A stretch of DNA of 64,000 nt from positions 66,071,142 through 66,135,141 of the forward strand of contig NC_133896.1 of assembly GCF_964199755.1 (NCBI RefSeq), read 5' to 3'. Within the stretch, counting starts at the first letter, position 1. Each line of letters starts with the position of its first letter. The position numbers and the translations under genes are program-made. The notes beneath the pieces were generated by a model that was not told where the DNA came from, searched no databases, and was given only the letters and a program-made list of their open reading frames with translations. The DNA is from Larus michahellis (Eukaryota; Chordata; Aves; Charadriiformes; Laridae). Of the stretch, positions 36,951 through 47,964 are shown piece after piece.

Positions 36951-37068
36951 TTTGTGACAATTGGCTAGCATGAGTGAAACCTCACTGTGAAGGAAAATTA
37001 GCCAGAAATTTTGTGGCAATTGGCTAGCATGAGTGAAACCTCACTGTGAAGGAAAATTGGCCAGAAAG
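36951..37068. repeat. 59-bp tandem duplication
   Basis: Copies at 36951-37009 and 37010-37068 differ at about two or three positions. Both contain CAATTGGCTAGCATGAGTGA. The identity suggests a recent local duplication. Confidence 0.95.
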
Positions 37069-40000
37069 CAGTCAAGCCTGATGAACATGATGTTCATCAT
37101 TGTGATGTCCAGAGTTGTGTCCTGTAAAAACAGGTGCTCTGGTGGTCTTAGTTGTACAGCAAGAAGACGGCAGCACAGGCAGCAACCAAGAGGAAGCAGC
37201 CACCACGTTGGCACAGCCACTTTGAGGTGACACAACTGCCTGTACCAGTGCACTGAAAAGAGGTGGTGGCAGTGGGCAGTTTGCAGTGGGCTTTATTTGT
37301 AGCTCCCTTTGGTCTTCCACAAACTGAACCATCCCTGTTATACTTCTTGTACTGTTGTGATGCTCCTGTGGTCATCTATAATAGCTTCCGGATGCCAGTG
37401 TCCTACCTTGGGTGGCCAAGAGTCTGGGGACACAGCAGTCTGCAAGAGGGTTTTGTTTATCCCCAAGGTTATCCAGCTCTGGAGCCAGCCCAAGGTGGGA
37501 CACAGCTGTAGAGGGAAGAAGCCTGTAAATAGAGCTGAGCAATGGCTGTGCCTGGTGTCACAGCATTTATTTGGGTTTTTTTGTTCGTTTGGGGTTTTTT
37601 TTTCTGTGCTTCTCTGCAAAGTCCTGAGAGAGAAAGGCAATGGAAATGGAGTGAAAATGGGCAGCCAGGGAAAGGGGCTGCTTAGCCCAGCCTCTCCAGT
37701 CTGGTCTCCAGACAACCTGTAGCTGCCTAAGTTTTTCTGAATGAAACAAAGACATTATCCATGGCCTCATCCCTCTTGACCTCCTATGACAGGAAAACTC
37801 ATCCTGCCTGCCTTCTCTGCATGGCTTTGTCGCGCATCCCCGCCATGTGTGATGTACCAAGGGTGATACGCAAGTCTCGTGACTTCAGTATATTTCTTAG
37901 ACCTTAGCTTTTCCCAGATGGACAGAAACAATGTCAAACAACAGAGCTAAGACAACGTTTAGTCTGAAGCATGAGAATATGACCACAGGTGCTTCCCAAG
38001 CTTAGCTGTCTTTTTTGCCAGGTAGGCTGGATTCACTACTGTGTGTAAATTTATGACTAATTCCTTCTCTTTTCTCCAGGCAGAGAAATTGTTCAAGCTT
38101 GCTCCAGAAATAAAGCCTGAAGCCATAGTATGTTTGGTCATCTGATTTTAAGGATCATGCTAACAGCCATTGGTGCCAGGGATAAGGTAAGCAATTCAAG
38201 TTTTCAAGGAGCTGTATCAGTTTATAGCAGCCAGTTGATTTTTGGAATTCAAATTTCTTAGTTTCCTACTGGTGCTCGGAGCCTGGCACCAGCTGAACTC
38301 TTCCATTCACCTTCCCCGTGGTAGTCTGTCAAACATCTGGACTCTTCCAGGGACCTGTAGACAGAGAAAACAATGGAGATCTGAGACAGATAAGACAAAC
38401 AGGTGGTGCTTACTCTCTAGAGCTCCTGGAGAAAGCTGTTTGCCAAGGGCCGGATACAATATGCCTCCTCTGTTGGCTGATGTTTGCTATTGCATCTGGG
38501 AGGGTTTCAGGGTCCTCAAGCAATTTAGTTGTGAGTCAGGGTCATGCTATGTCAGAGCCTCTGCTCTTCACTATTTTGCACTAGTATCCAAAGGACATGT
38601 AAAACACGTGATACCACTGCAAGGATGCCCAGAGGAATGGAAACACAGCTCCCCTGCAACATCACCCAGCTCCTTCACATGATGAACAGGCTGGAGCTTA
38701 AGTTCAGTGTGACCTAGGACAGAATAGCTGCTATTTATGCACATGGAGGCATGGGAAGGTCACAAGGGGCTGGAAAAGGACTCGGTCTTTGGATCTCTCA
38801 TCAATTTGCTGTGGTATCCTACAAAGTGTTAGTTCCACTGGCTTTCCCATCCATACTTATGCAGCATATCCTCCAAAAGAGTGTTTGGCGCATCTCTTCT
38901 TTAGGATACAGGCTACTCTCTGTTACTTTTGTATAAATACGCTCATGACCAGGTCCATGGGGTTTCCTTACAGAACAACTTAAACTGACATTAGCCCATA
39001 TATAATGTCTTTGTGCATTTCAAGCTTCTCCAAGCTTGGTGTACTGGCAGCACACCGCAACTTCCTTCACTGCAGCAGAGGAGATGTTGCAGCTGCACCC
39101 AAATGGCTCGGTGGGAGCAGGCTCGCTTCTAACAGGGTCTGTTACCTGTGGGGCTGGGCAGGTTGCACGCAGAGCCCCTTAGATGGCTCCTTGTCACAGC
39201 CCTAGGGCTCCTAGTAGTGAAGGCAACCTGAGAGACCCCCAACCCCGCACTGTGTGATCTCACGTCTTGGGTTTTATCAGCGGAGGCACCAAGCTTCATG
39301 CAAGCAGCTGTATCCAGCTCGAGTAGAAGCAGCAGTGTCGCTGTGACCCTGCAGCACAGCTCTTTGGCTGCGGCACTGTGAACCAGCTCTGGGGGAGCAT
39401 CAGCCAGCATCTGCAGGCAGCCCAATGCTCGGTCTAATCCTAATGGCCCAAGGATAACAGAGCAGACAGGCTCTGTCTTCTTCCAAACAAGAAACTAAGC
39501 ACTTCCATAACCAAAATCAGCACATCTCAGCCGTATGTGCTGGGTTTCAAGGCCCTGAGGGCACTAATGGGCCTTGCCGGCCCTGCCCACCCAACTTCCT
39601 GGGGGTTCCCCCACATTGCCTGTTGTCCACTTCAGCCCCCAGCGCTGCCAGTCCATGCCTTAGCGACACCACAGCAGGGCTGGTCTCCAGCTCCCCGCAG
39701 TCCTGCCCTGCTTGTCCATGGGCCACACGAAGCCATCCCCCTCTCCACAGCCATCTCGGGGCCGTGTTCCCAGGATGGTTCCCCTCACCAGGCCTGATCC
39801 TGGCCCCCACCCATGGGCTGACATCAGAGTCACAGCAGCTGTCAGTGTACCCAAAGACCACTGCTGCTCTCTTGCTTTCACCCCTGCCTGCTGGTGATGA
39901 GCACCAGGAAGCCAGTGGCTCTGATTTAGCCTGGGAAATACTGTTTGCTGCGATTGCTTAGTAATAGTCCAGGCGTTTTTTCCTAGAGGGAGGTGCTGAG

Positions 40001-41710
40001 CTAGCCCTTCGACACATCAGACAGTGTCAAATGCTCCCACCTCCAAAGGATGCGCCTGATGGGAACTGCTGGAATTGCTCAGCATGGATCCAGGCTTCAA
40101 TAAGTTGTGGCTATTGGTTTGCAAGGAAGTCACCAAGAAACATGATCCTCAAGGAGAAGTGAATCGCTTTGATCTCTGTCCTGCTGTTCGATGTGAGCTC
40201 AGAGCTTATTTCCAGTATTTCTAAGCTAAAGCGGGAGTGCAGTAAGCCAATGCAGAAAAGCTACAATCTAGTTGTCGTCCATAGTAAGTCTCCTAAGCAG
40301 TAGGTACTTCAAGGCAATGTGCTGTTATCAGGCAAGAAGAACAAGTGGCAGAGAGACGTGACTGAACCTATGGACATGTTTTAGACTTCTGCTAAAAACA
40401 CTGGTAGGGAAATTGAAACAGACCCTTTAGTGCTTTGATTAGCAAGAACTGTTCTTAGATTCATAATGTAACATTGCTGCAATGACGTGAACACATATTA
40501 TAACAGAGCATGCAGCAAAGAAGCAGTCCTTGCTAAATGACAAAACAATTCACAACGCATATTCATTGCAGGAAATACTTTTCATCTGTCCTTGATCTTA
40601 TGTTGTATATTGGCTATGGATTCGGTGGATTTGGATTTCTTTAGCATGCCCTTGGGCTTTCAAGTGTGCTAGGATGCATTGTAATGTAGATGCAGGGTGT
40701 CTGGCACTTCTTACTGAATAAGGCTTCAAAGGGAAGTTGGGAAATTGAAATCGGAGAAGTTGAAATCAGACTCTAATTACATTTGTACAGAGGCCAAAGG
40801 CATTTTGACAAAGAGCTTACCTGCTGTTCATGGACAGATTTTGTCCAGAGCACGTGAAAACGTAGGGTTGGTTCATGCTCCCACTGGTATCATCAGACAT
40901 GGGACTGCCTGGTTTTTGGAAACGGAGATAAAGGGAAACAGTATTTGTGACTAGGCTTTGAACACAATGCTGTTACTCAGGTAGATGTGACAGCTCGAAT
41001 GCATCTTCTCTGGAAGCTTTCCCAGTGCCAGAGCTCAGCTAACTGGGAGCCCAGACCACTAGTACAGCTGTGCCCGAACCCTTGCCACCACAGACAATAT
41101 TGCTGTGGGCATGTGGTCCAAGCAGCTAGCCAGGATCTCCTCCTGCCTTTCTCCTTCCCACAGTATGTATCTATGAAGCTCTAGTGTTTTTAAAAAAGAG
41201 GTCACAGCCCTTTCCTCATGCTTTATGTGGGCAGGTATATTATCTTGCAAGACTCTCTTACCTCCTCGGGTCTTTCCTGAGCAGACAAATTATAAGGTAC
41301 TGGGGCCCTGGAGCACTGAAAACAGAGGAATCGGAGTTGAGAGGCAGGGAAACAAACACCCTCAGAAGAGAGCAAAAATAATTTCAAAATGAAGAACAGA
41401 GGTTTGCAGTCCATGCCAAATACCCATCTTGTCTCAGGCCTGGTGTCAAAGGCATCTGTCAGCAGACGATAGCATTGGATTGCGTGGGCTGGAAGGACTC
41501 GGCGTCAGGGCTGCTGCCTGCATAGAGGCGTATCTGCCTCCTGGTGCAACGCCGTTGAGACAGGGTTTGAGAACAATAGAGCTTTGTGCCTGGCAGATGT
41601 TTGGGCAGAAGAGAAGCAGCATTTGCTTTCTTTTCTTGGGGGCAGTTGAAGCACAGGGAGTGCGCTGACCTGATTTCCCAGAGGCTGGTGCTTCTGCAAG
41701 TCAGGCTACG

Positions 41711-41760
41711 AGCAATTTGGCCAAGGTCATGCAGCGAGTGAGTGATGCTGTCAGAGATGG
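41711..41760 (+). mobile_element. possible MIR SINE trace
   Basis: AGCAATTTGGCCAAGGTCAT followed by GCAGCGAGTGAGTGATGCTG resembles the MIR 3' segment (GCCCAAGGTCACACAG...GTGGCAGAG). It is short and diverged. Confidence 0.35.
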
Positions 41761-44124
41761 ATGGAAATCTCTGTGTGGGTGCTTTAGCTTGATGCTTCCA
41801 GCACATCTCCATTAGTGCGTTACATGCTAGTGATTTATCCAAGGAGCGTACTTTGCTGATTAGGTTTTATCTCAGTAGCGGCTGGAACAATTTGTGCGTC
41901 TTCTACAAGCAAAGAGCAGAAGGCGTACCTCACTCTGAGCGAAATAATGGTCTTTGACCTCTGGGTCTTGGCACTGATTCATACGAAAGGTAATGATCGC
42001 ATACAATCCCACTCTTGACTTCATGGGGAGGAAAAGAAAGCCCACCTAATCAGTTGCTCAGCAGGAAGAAGCGCATCTCTCAAGCTCAGTATAAAATCAA
42101 AGACAAGTGGAGTGAAATGACAGCAGTCACCACAGATTTTCACCATTCTGTGCTACTGAACACGTGGAGAGGAAAGGGCGGGGTGGTGAAGGCCGCAAAC
42201 CTCTGGAAAGTGGGCATGACAACTGCTGGACTTGCCTCGGAGTCATTTCTGAGGTGGTGTTCAAAGTCCATGTGCCCTATCTGTGTGGGATATCATTTCC
42301 ACTTCTCCCCTGAGATCTGAACCCCGAGAAGGCTGATTCAGGCTGGGAGGGGAGGTTTGCAGCATGGGAGATGAGGCTAGCCCTGAAAAGGAGGTGCCTC
42401 CTCAGCAGAGGGCTGAGCTGCATGCTGTGAAGCTTGGCTTGCAGCACAATGACCATGCAGACGAGGATAGGCAACATATTCCGATCCTTGCCCATTTTCG
42501 TAGTTTGGCCTGGACTGGCCACTGAGCCACAAACCAGGACATACCAAGGAGGCAGACAAGGCCACAGATTTTTTTGTGAAGGAAGCAGCAGGAACATAGG
42601 GCCTGGGAAGGAGGGAGGTGGAAGGATGTACAATTAGCTATTAAATCATTTCAGTTGCCTCGTGAAACCTCTCCTGCAAGGAATCCTCTCTGAAAGCAGA
42701 TAAGAGTGGAATGTGTCTATATGTGTTTGCAATGCAAGGGCACACGTATGATGGATGTACATAAAATGAATAAAAGGCAAGGAGCTACAATAGGGAATGA
42801 GAGATTTTAAACCTTTACATTTTAAATCACAGAAGTTTCACAGATCCTATGGCAGAGATGCAGGAAAGAAGTCATCTTTACTTTGTTATCTATAATTCTG
42901 CTGTATGAATAATAATTACACAATGTGACAGAGGAAAGCCGTGTGCTTTTATTCAAGCTTAATCTTTACAGATATGAGGCCAGTACAGAAGATGAGCTCC
43001 TTGCTTTAATGGTATTATAATTTGATTTAATATTAGAATATGCGCCTGCAGTATCTGCTTTCTAAGCAATCATGAACTGCGCTGGAGGAAATGTTCTTTG
43101 CTTTATGTCTTATGGCTAGTGATCTGGTTTATTTGGTTTAAAACCCTAAGGCAGCCAATACCTTTCCAATGCCTTCAGTAGTCTTTTAGCGTAAACTCTG
43201 AGAATAAAAATTGCTTTCTTTATGAACCTTGCTATAAAATCTTCTTCTGTTGTTGTTTTTCTTCCCACTTCTGCTATATGCTCTTCTCTTGGTGCCAGAA
43301 TGACCAATTTCGGTCTTCATTCCATTCCTTTCAGCTGACTATTCACACATATCTTCTCCTGAAGTAGCTCACAGCACTGTGAACTGCTCAAGTGAAAGTA
43401 AGCCAAAAGTAGAAAACTGTTCTTCTAAGTGTTGCAGACATTCATATTGCATCTCAGTTGTTTTCCCTCTCTTCCACCTTACAGGGTCTCATGACTCCAT
43501 AGATACTACAGCAAAACAGGAGAGGCTTTCAATGGAAAATCAATGTGGCTTGGCAGCTGGTGAAAGATCTTCTACAGGGAACTGTAGAGCTGTGTGAAGG
43601 AGCTGAGTAATCCATCACCAGCAGCATGATTTCGAATTCATTGAAGGATGCTGAAGCAAATAAAAAGTGAAGCAACAGCGTCACAGCAAGGGAGAAGGGA
43701 TATAACCTTTAAATAACAGGCTTTTTCCACCTCTCTGAAGCATCAGGCATCCGTTTCTTGGAGAAGTAGGACAAAGAGCTTGATGGGCCTGTAGTCTGAT
43801 CTTTTATGGCAGATCCTAAGGGCAGGGGGGGGCTGACATGCTTGTTAGCATTTGACCCAGTTTAAACTAACAGGTTCTGAGAAACAAAGGTTGCTGAGAG
43901 GTTAAGGAGAGGGAAAGCTGAACTAACTTGATATTGAGAGAAATATTCACTGCATCTGATGATACAAGCACCTAAGGAAGAAGAACAAATCCACCAAGCC
44001 AAAACGTTCCCCTTGCTGTCTTGCACCACTGGCAATCCAGCTGGTGACAGAACAAAGCTGCTGCCACAGGAGAGCACATCAAAGCGAAAGGTCCTAGGCA
44101 GATCTGGTCTATACCAGTACGTTT

Positions 44125-44145
44125 GGGGGGGGGGGGGTTGTGGGG
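44125..44145 (+). repeat. G13 run with adjacent G4
   Basis: G13 at 44125-44137, then TTGT and G4. G-quadruplex-capable. Confidence 0.85.
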
Positions 44146-47100
44146 TGTTTTTTTTATTCTCTTCCCAGTCAGAAATTCTCAATCCTACCTTATCCTTGTT
44201 CCTTGGAGGAACACGTTAAGAAGCTCCTAGTGCTTTGACACTGCTTTCTGCTCTGCTGTGCCAGGGACAAGCCTTATCTCCCCAGGATTGTTGTTAATAT
44301 GCTTTGAATAGGGGACATCCAGCCCATCCATGCCCCTTGTGGATCTTTAACACCCTTTGTTGGTGAAAGAAAAAGATACTCGTAATCCCACCCAGTTACC
44401 TCTGATCATCCCAGATGTGCCTCACGGCACAATCCTATCAGTCACTGCCTCTTCTCAGGCTGCACAAACACTTTTCCCTGGTATTTGGCAGATTAGCGAC
44501 TATGTGCAGCAGTTCATGATGCTTTGGGGCCTCATCTTCATTATCCTTTCACTCTTGCAAGAAGCTTCACGGTGCCTTTGTGGACTCGCCTGTGATTGCT
44601 GTGAAATTTAAGCGATTGATGTTGCAAGTAGAGCAGAAGCGTTTGGTCTGTCTCTAAAACAGGCCAGTCCCTCTAAAGAGGCACTGGTGACCAGTGCAGG
44701 GTGGCTTTGGACGGTGAAAAGACAAACAAAATACCTAGATACTGGGAAAAAAATGTAGCGCAAAAAATCTCAGTATGGAGAAAAGGCAATTATGGGTACT
44801 GAGGGAATATGTCGGTGCTTTTCTGTGCTGTACATCATAAGATGGTGTGCATCAGGCAATGGCATGTGATACAGAGAGGTGCCATCGCACTTCGCTTGCA
44901 CGGCCTAGGTGGGAAGACTTCATGGCACAGCAGAGCATGGGGTGGGCACAAAGTGCTCCTGGGTGCTGGAAGCCAACGCAACTCAGCTGACTCTGCTCTG
45001 CTGTGCAGGCTTGCTCCAGCCAAAGGCAAAGACCTCTGCCGCCTTTTCCTGGGAGCGGTTGTTTATACCCAGATAGAAGAAGGAAGCAGCTTACAATGGA
45101 CTTGGTTGTGTTCCTATCTGTTTTGTACTGACATAAACGTAGCTGAAGAGTGAAAGAAAAATGAAAACTTAGCTGTAAATGGGTATCCAGTCCACCTCCT
45201 GGAGTAAAGTATTGCCACTGGGCAGGAAGAAAAGGGTCTAAAATCCTGTAGCTGAGCTGTGAAGTTTTTGATTGTAATTGATGTTGTTGTCCAGTGAGAT
45301 AACTTTCAAGCCTAATTTCATTGATAAAATCTCTTAAAAGTCAGTGATTCATTCAGATGAGAGCCAGGATGGAGGAAAAAAAACAGGAGAGTGAAGAAGA
45401 TCTACCCAAAGGCAGTGTGCAGTGTTTAAAGCTAGACCAGCTTGGAGGGAAAGACTGGAACTTAGATGGAGGGGTTTAGATGAGAAAATTCTAGGCCCAG
45501 GGACGTGACACGACTTACCGGAGCTCAGACACACTTGGCACCACCAAGTCTGCTGGCACTGCAAAGGAGCTGAGTGGCCTCATTGGGATGATGTTTGTGC
45601 CCAGATCAGTTGTCTTAGAAGGGGGAATCACTGCCCCCATGAAACTCCAGCAAACGTGTTTGTGGGAGCTGTACGTACAGGAGTGGGAGCTCAACCTCAC
45701 AGCTGTTTCAGGAAGAGGAGAGAATTTATTACATTTTATACCTGCAATCTCACGTGTTGTGCTTTATCCCCTTGTTTAACACGATATGTACTACTGATTT
45801 TATTGATTGAAGTATCTGTGCGCTGAACTTCATTCAAGCAAAAAAATACTGTCCTGTACAGAAGACAGCTAAACCAAAGCAACCTAGAACCACCTGGTGC
45901 CCCAGGGAAAAAGGTCAGGACCATCGTGTTAGATTTTGGATTAATCTCAGAAGCAGTCCCAACTGATACATCCTTTAGAGAGGCTGATGAAGTCTCTATC
46001 TTGGACTGTCTGGAGACACCCATGCATCGGGCCTCTGAAGAAGCAGCCTACAGTAAAAGAACAAGACAGCACTTCTCCACTGTCTCCACGGTTAAGAGCA
46101 ATTAGTTTTGAATGATACTCAGAGGCTGACTTAACTCTTATCATCTGACCTAGAGCTGAATAAGCAAATACATACAAGTTAATAAACAAACCAAACTAAA
46201 TAAAACAACCTAGCTCTCAGTGCAAAGTCGAGAAAATAACTGGTCTCCTGGCAAATTCCTACGTGGATCTAGCAAGGTTCAGCTTGTTATACCACGTGCT
46301 GCAACCACCAGAATCAGTGATCCTGATAGAGGACTCATCATCTCTCTCTCTTTTTTTTTTTTTTTCCTGGGATATTGGGAAGTGGGGAAATTGTTTTACA
46401 GTAGTGCACTGCAGGAAGCTGAGAGGTAAAAGGGCATAAAACTTGTTGATTCAAAGGGAAGAAGGGAGAGAGAGATGCCGATCTAGGTTGCCTCCAGGTA
46501 GGAAGGAACAGTTATTCCACATACCTCCATAAAATGACCAGTGCTGGATGAAATATCAAGTTCCTTGCAGGCATTTCCTTATCAAAGGCACTTGTTGAAT
46601 AAGGACAAAAGTAAATCATAGAAAGAAAAAATGCAGTTCATACTGCTGAGAGATAATTGAAAGGGGTCATAACAGTCCACAGTAAACAAAGGATGAGACT
46701 GTAATTATTACATGCTGCATGAACAAGACTAGTAAACAGAAGGATGGAAGTGCATATTGCATTCTGCAAACAACCTTCCTAAAATGTACTGATAGCAGAA
46801 TTATCCGACATAAGCAGGGATCTCATCAGTTTGGAGAAGAAAATCTCAAAACTTGAAAAGAATCATCCCTGTCTCTTTAAAAGCAGGTGCTACTCCTGAA
46901 CGGATCTGCCAGTACTTGGGCGTGGGGGAATAATGATGGGAGGGTTTTTAGAAACGGGAATAAAACAATACTGCTTTCTTTCTGGACGTGGCAGAGTGGT
47001 TATCAAATCTCATATATATCTGGGAATGAAGCACCGTTTGAGATTTTGCTTTCAAACAGAGCGCATGTAGCAAAGAAATAGTTCTGCCTCCTGGAAGTCA

Positions 47101-47703
47101 CCGTCGTAGGGTTAACATCCATCACGGCGCAGGGATGGAGACCACACAAAAGCCACCCCTCAGCCCCGCTCTCCTCTGCCAGCAGAGCCTCACTGGGGCG
47201 GGGGGGCGTTGTGGTTGTTGTTTCAGCCTTCGGGTCGGGAGAAGAAAACCCCCATTTTCTCCAGCAGGATTCCCGCAGAATAACAGCGCAAGCCCGGGCA
47301 CTGGCCGGTGCTCGGCCCGTTCTGGCTGCGGCGCTTCAGGCCGCCGAGTGGCAACATCCTCTATTTTTACGTTTTATTTAAATAAAAGCCAGCCTTCCCT
47401 GCTCACACCTTGGCGGTGACGACGCGGGGGGAAGGAAGCTTTAATCACCTATTGTGGCAAAACCTCGCAGAGGCGCAAGGCCGCCCGGGGCACTCCCGCA
47501 CCCCTCACACCCAAAACCCCGGTAAGGGCCGGAGATGTCCCCGTCCAGGCCCCCGCGGGGGAGCGGAGCGGGGCGGGGGAAGCCGCCTCCGCCGCCTCCC
47601 AGGGTTTAAATGCCCCGCGGGGGCGGGCCGGCAGCGCGGCGCCGCCTTCTCCGCCCCACTCAGCTGACAACGGGGCGGCTCGCCGCCCGACCGCCGGACC
47701 CGC

Positions 47704-47730
47704 CGCCCGCCCGCCCGCCCGCCCGCCCGC
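47704..47730. repeat. (CCCG)n tract in the DENND5B 5' region
   Basis: About seven CCCG units 120-150 bp before the start codon, in the likely 5' UTR or core promoter. Confidence 0.85.
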
Positions 47731-47852
47731 CGCGGCCTGCGCGGCACCGCCGGGGATGGAGGGCGGCGCGCCGTGACCGTACCGCGGGCGCGCCCCCGCC
47801 GCCGCGCCGAGCCGCGCTGCCGCAGGGAGTCACCGCCGCTGCCGCCGGCGGG

Positions 47853-47964
47853 ATGAGCGGGAGCGGCGGCCCCGGGCCCGGCGCGGCGCCCTGCCGCTTC
47901 GCCCACTACTTTGTGCTGTGCGGCATCGACGCGGAGAGCGGGCTGGAGCCCGACGAGCTGGCAG
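47853..47964 (+). CDS. DENND5B: DENND5B first coding exon (3'-partial gene)
   Basis: DENND5B belongs to the DENN-domain Rab guanine-exchange factors (the DENND5 group acts on Rab39 and related Rabs) and acts on endomembranes. Only the first exon is here: [20 protein letters not shown] then [17 protein letters not shown] plus one base, with donor GCAG|GTGAGC at 47965. The stretch [25 protein letters not shown] matches vertebrate DENND5B. The segment [11 protein letters not shown] is the beginning of the upstream-DENN region. The start is placed at 47853 by homology, with G at -3. The frame stays open upstream to an ATG at 47610, so an N-terminal extension is not excluded by sequence. Further exons lie right of the window. 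Confidence 0.93.

Larger units (their letters stand above)
33564..47100. other. ETFBKMT/DENND5B intergenic region
   Basis: About 13.5 kb with no supported gene. Open frames here reach about 146 codons, within what chance gives. It contains a CR1 end at 34669-34793, a T24 run at 35906-35929, a 59-bp tandem duplication at 36951-37068, a possible MIR trace at 41711-41760 and a G13 run at 44125-44137. Confidence 0.75.

Noticed and set aside
37309-37722. Overlapping 125-137-codon frames on both strands
   Set aside because: Frames on both strands overlap, none has a domain, and the length is within chance.
38242-38682. 146-codon + frame with a signal-peptide-like start (MEFKFLSFLLVLGAW)
   Set aside because: About five frames of this length are expected by chance in 64 kb on both strands; there is no known domain or exon structure.
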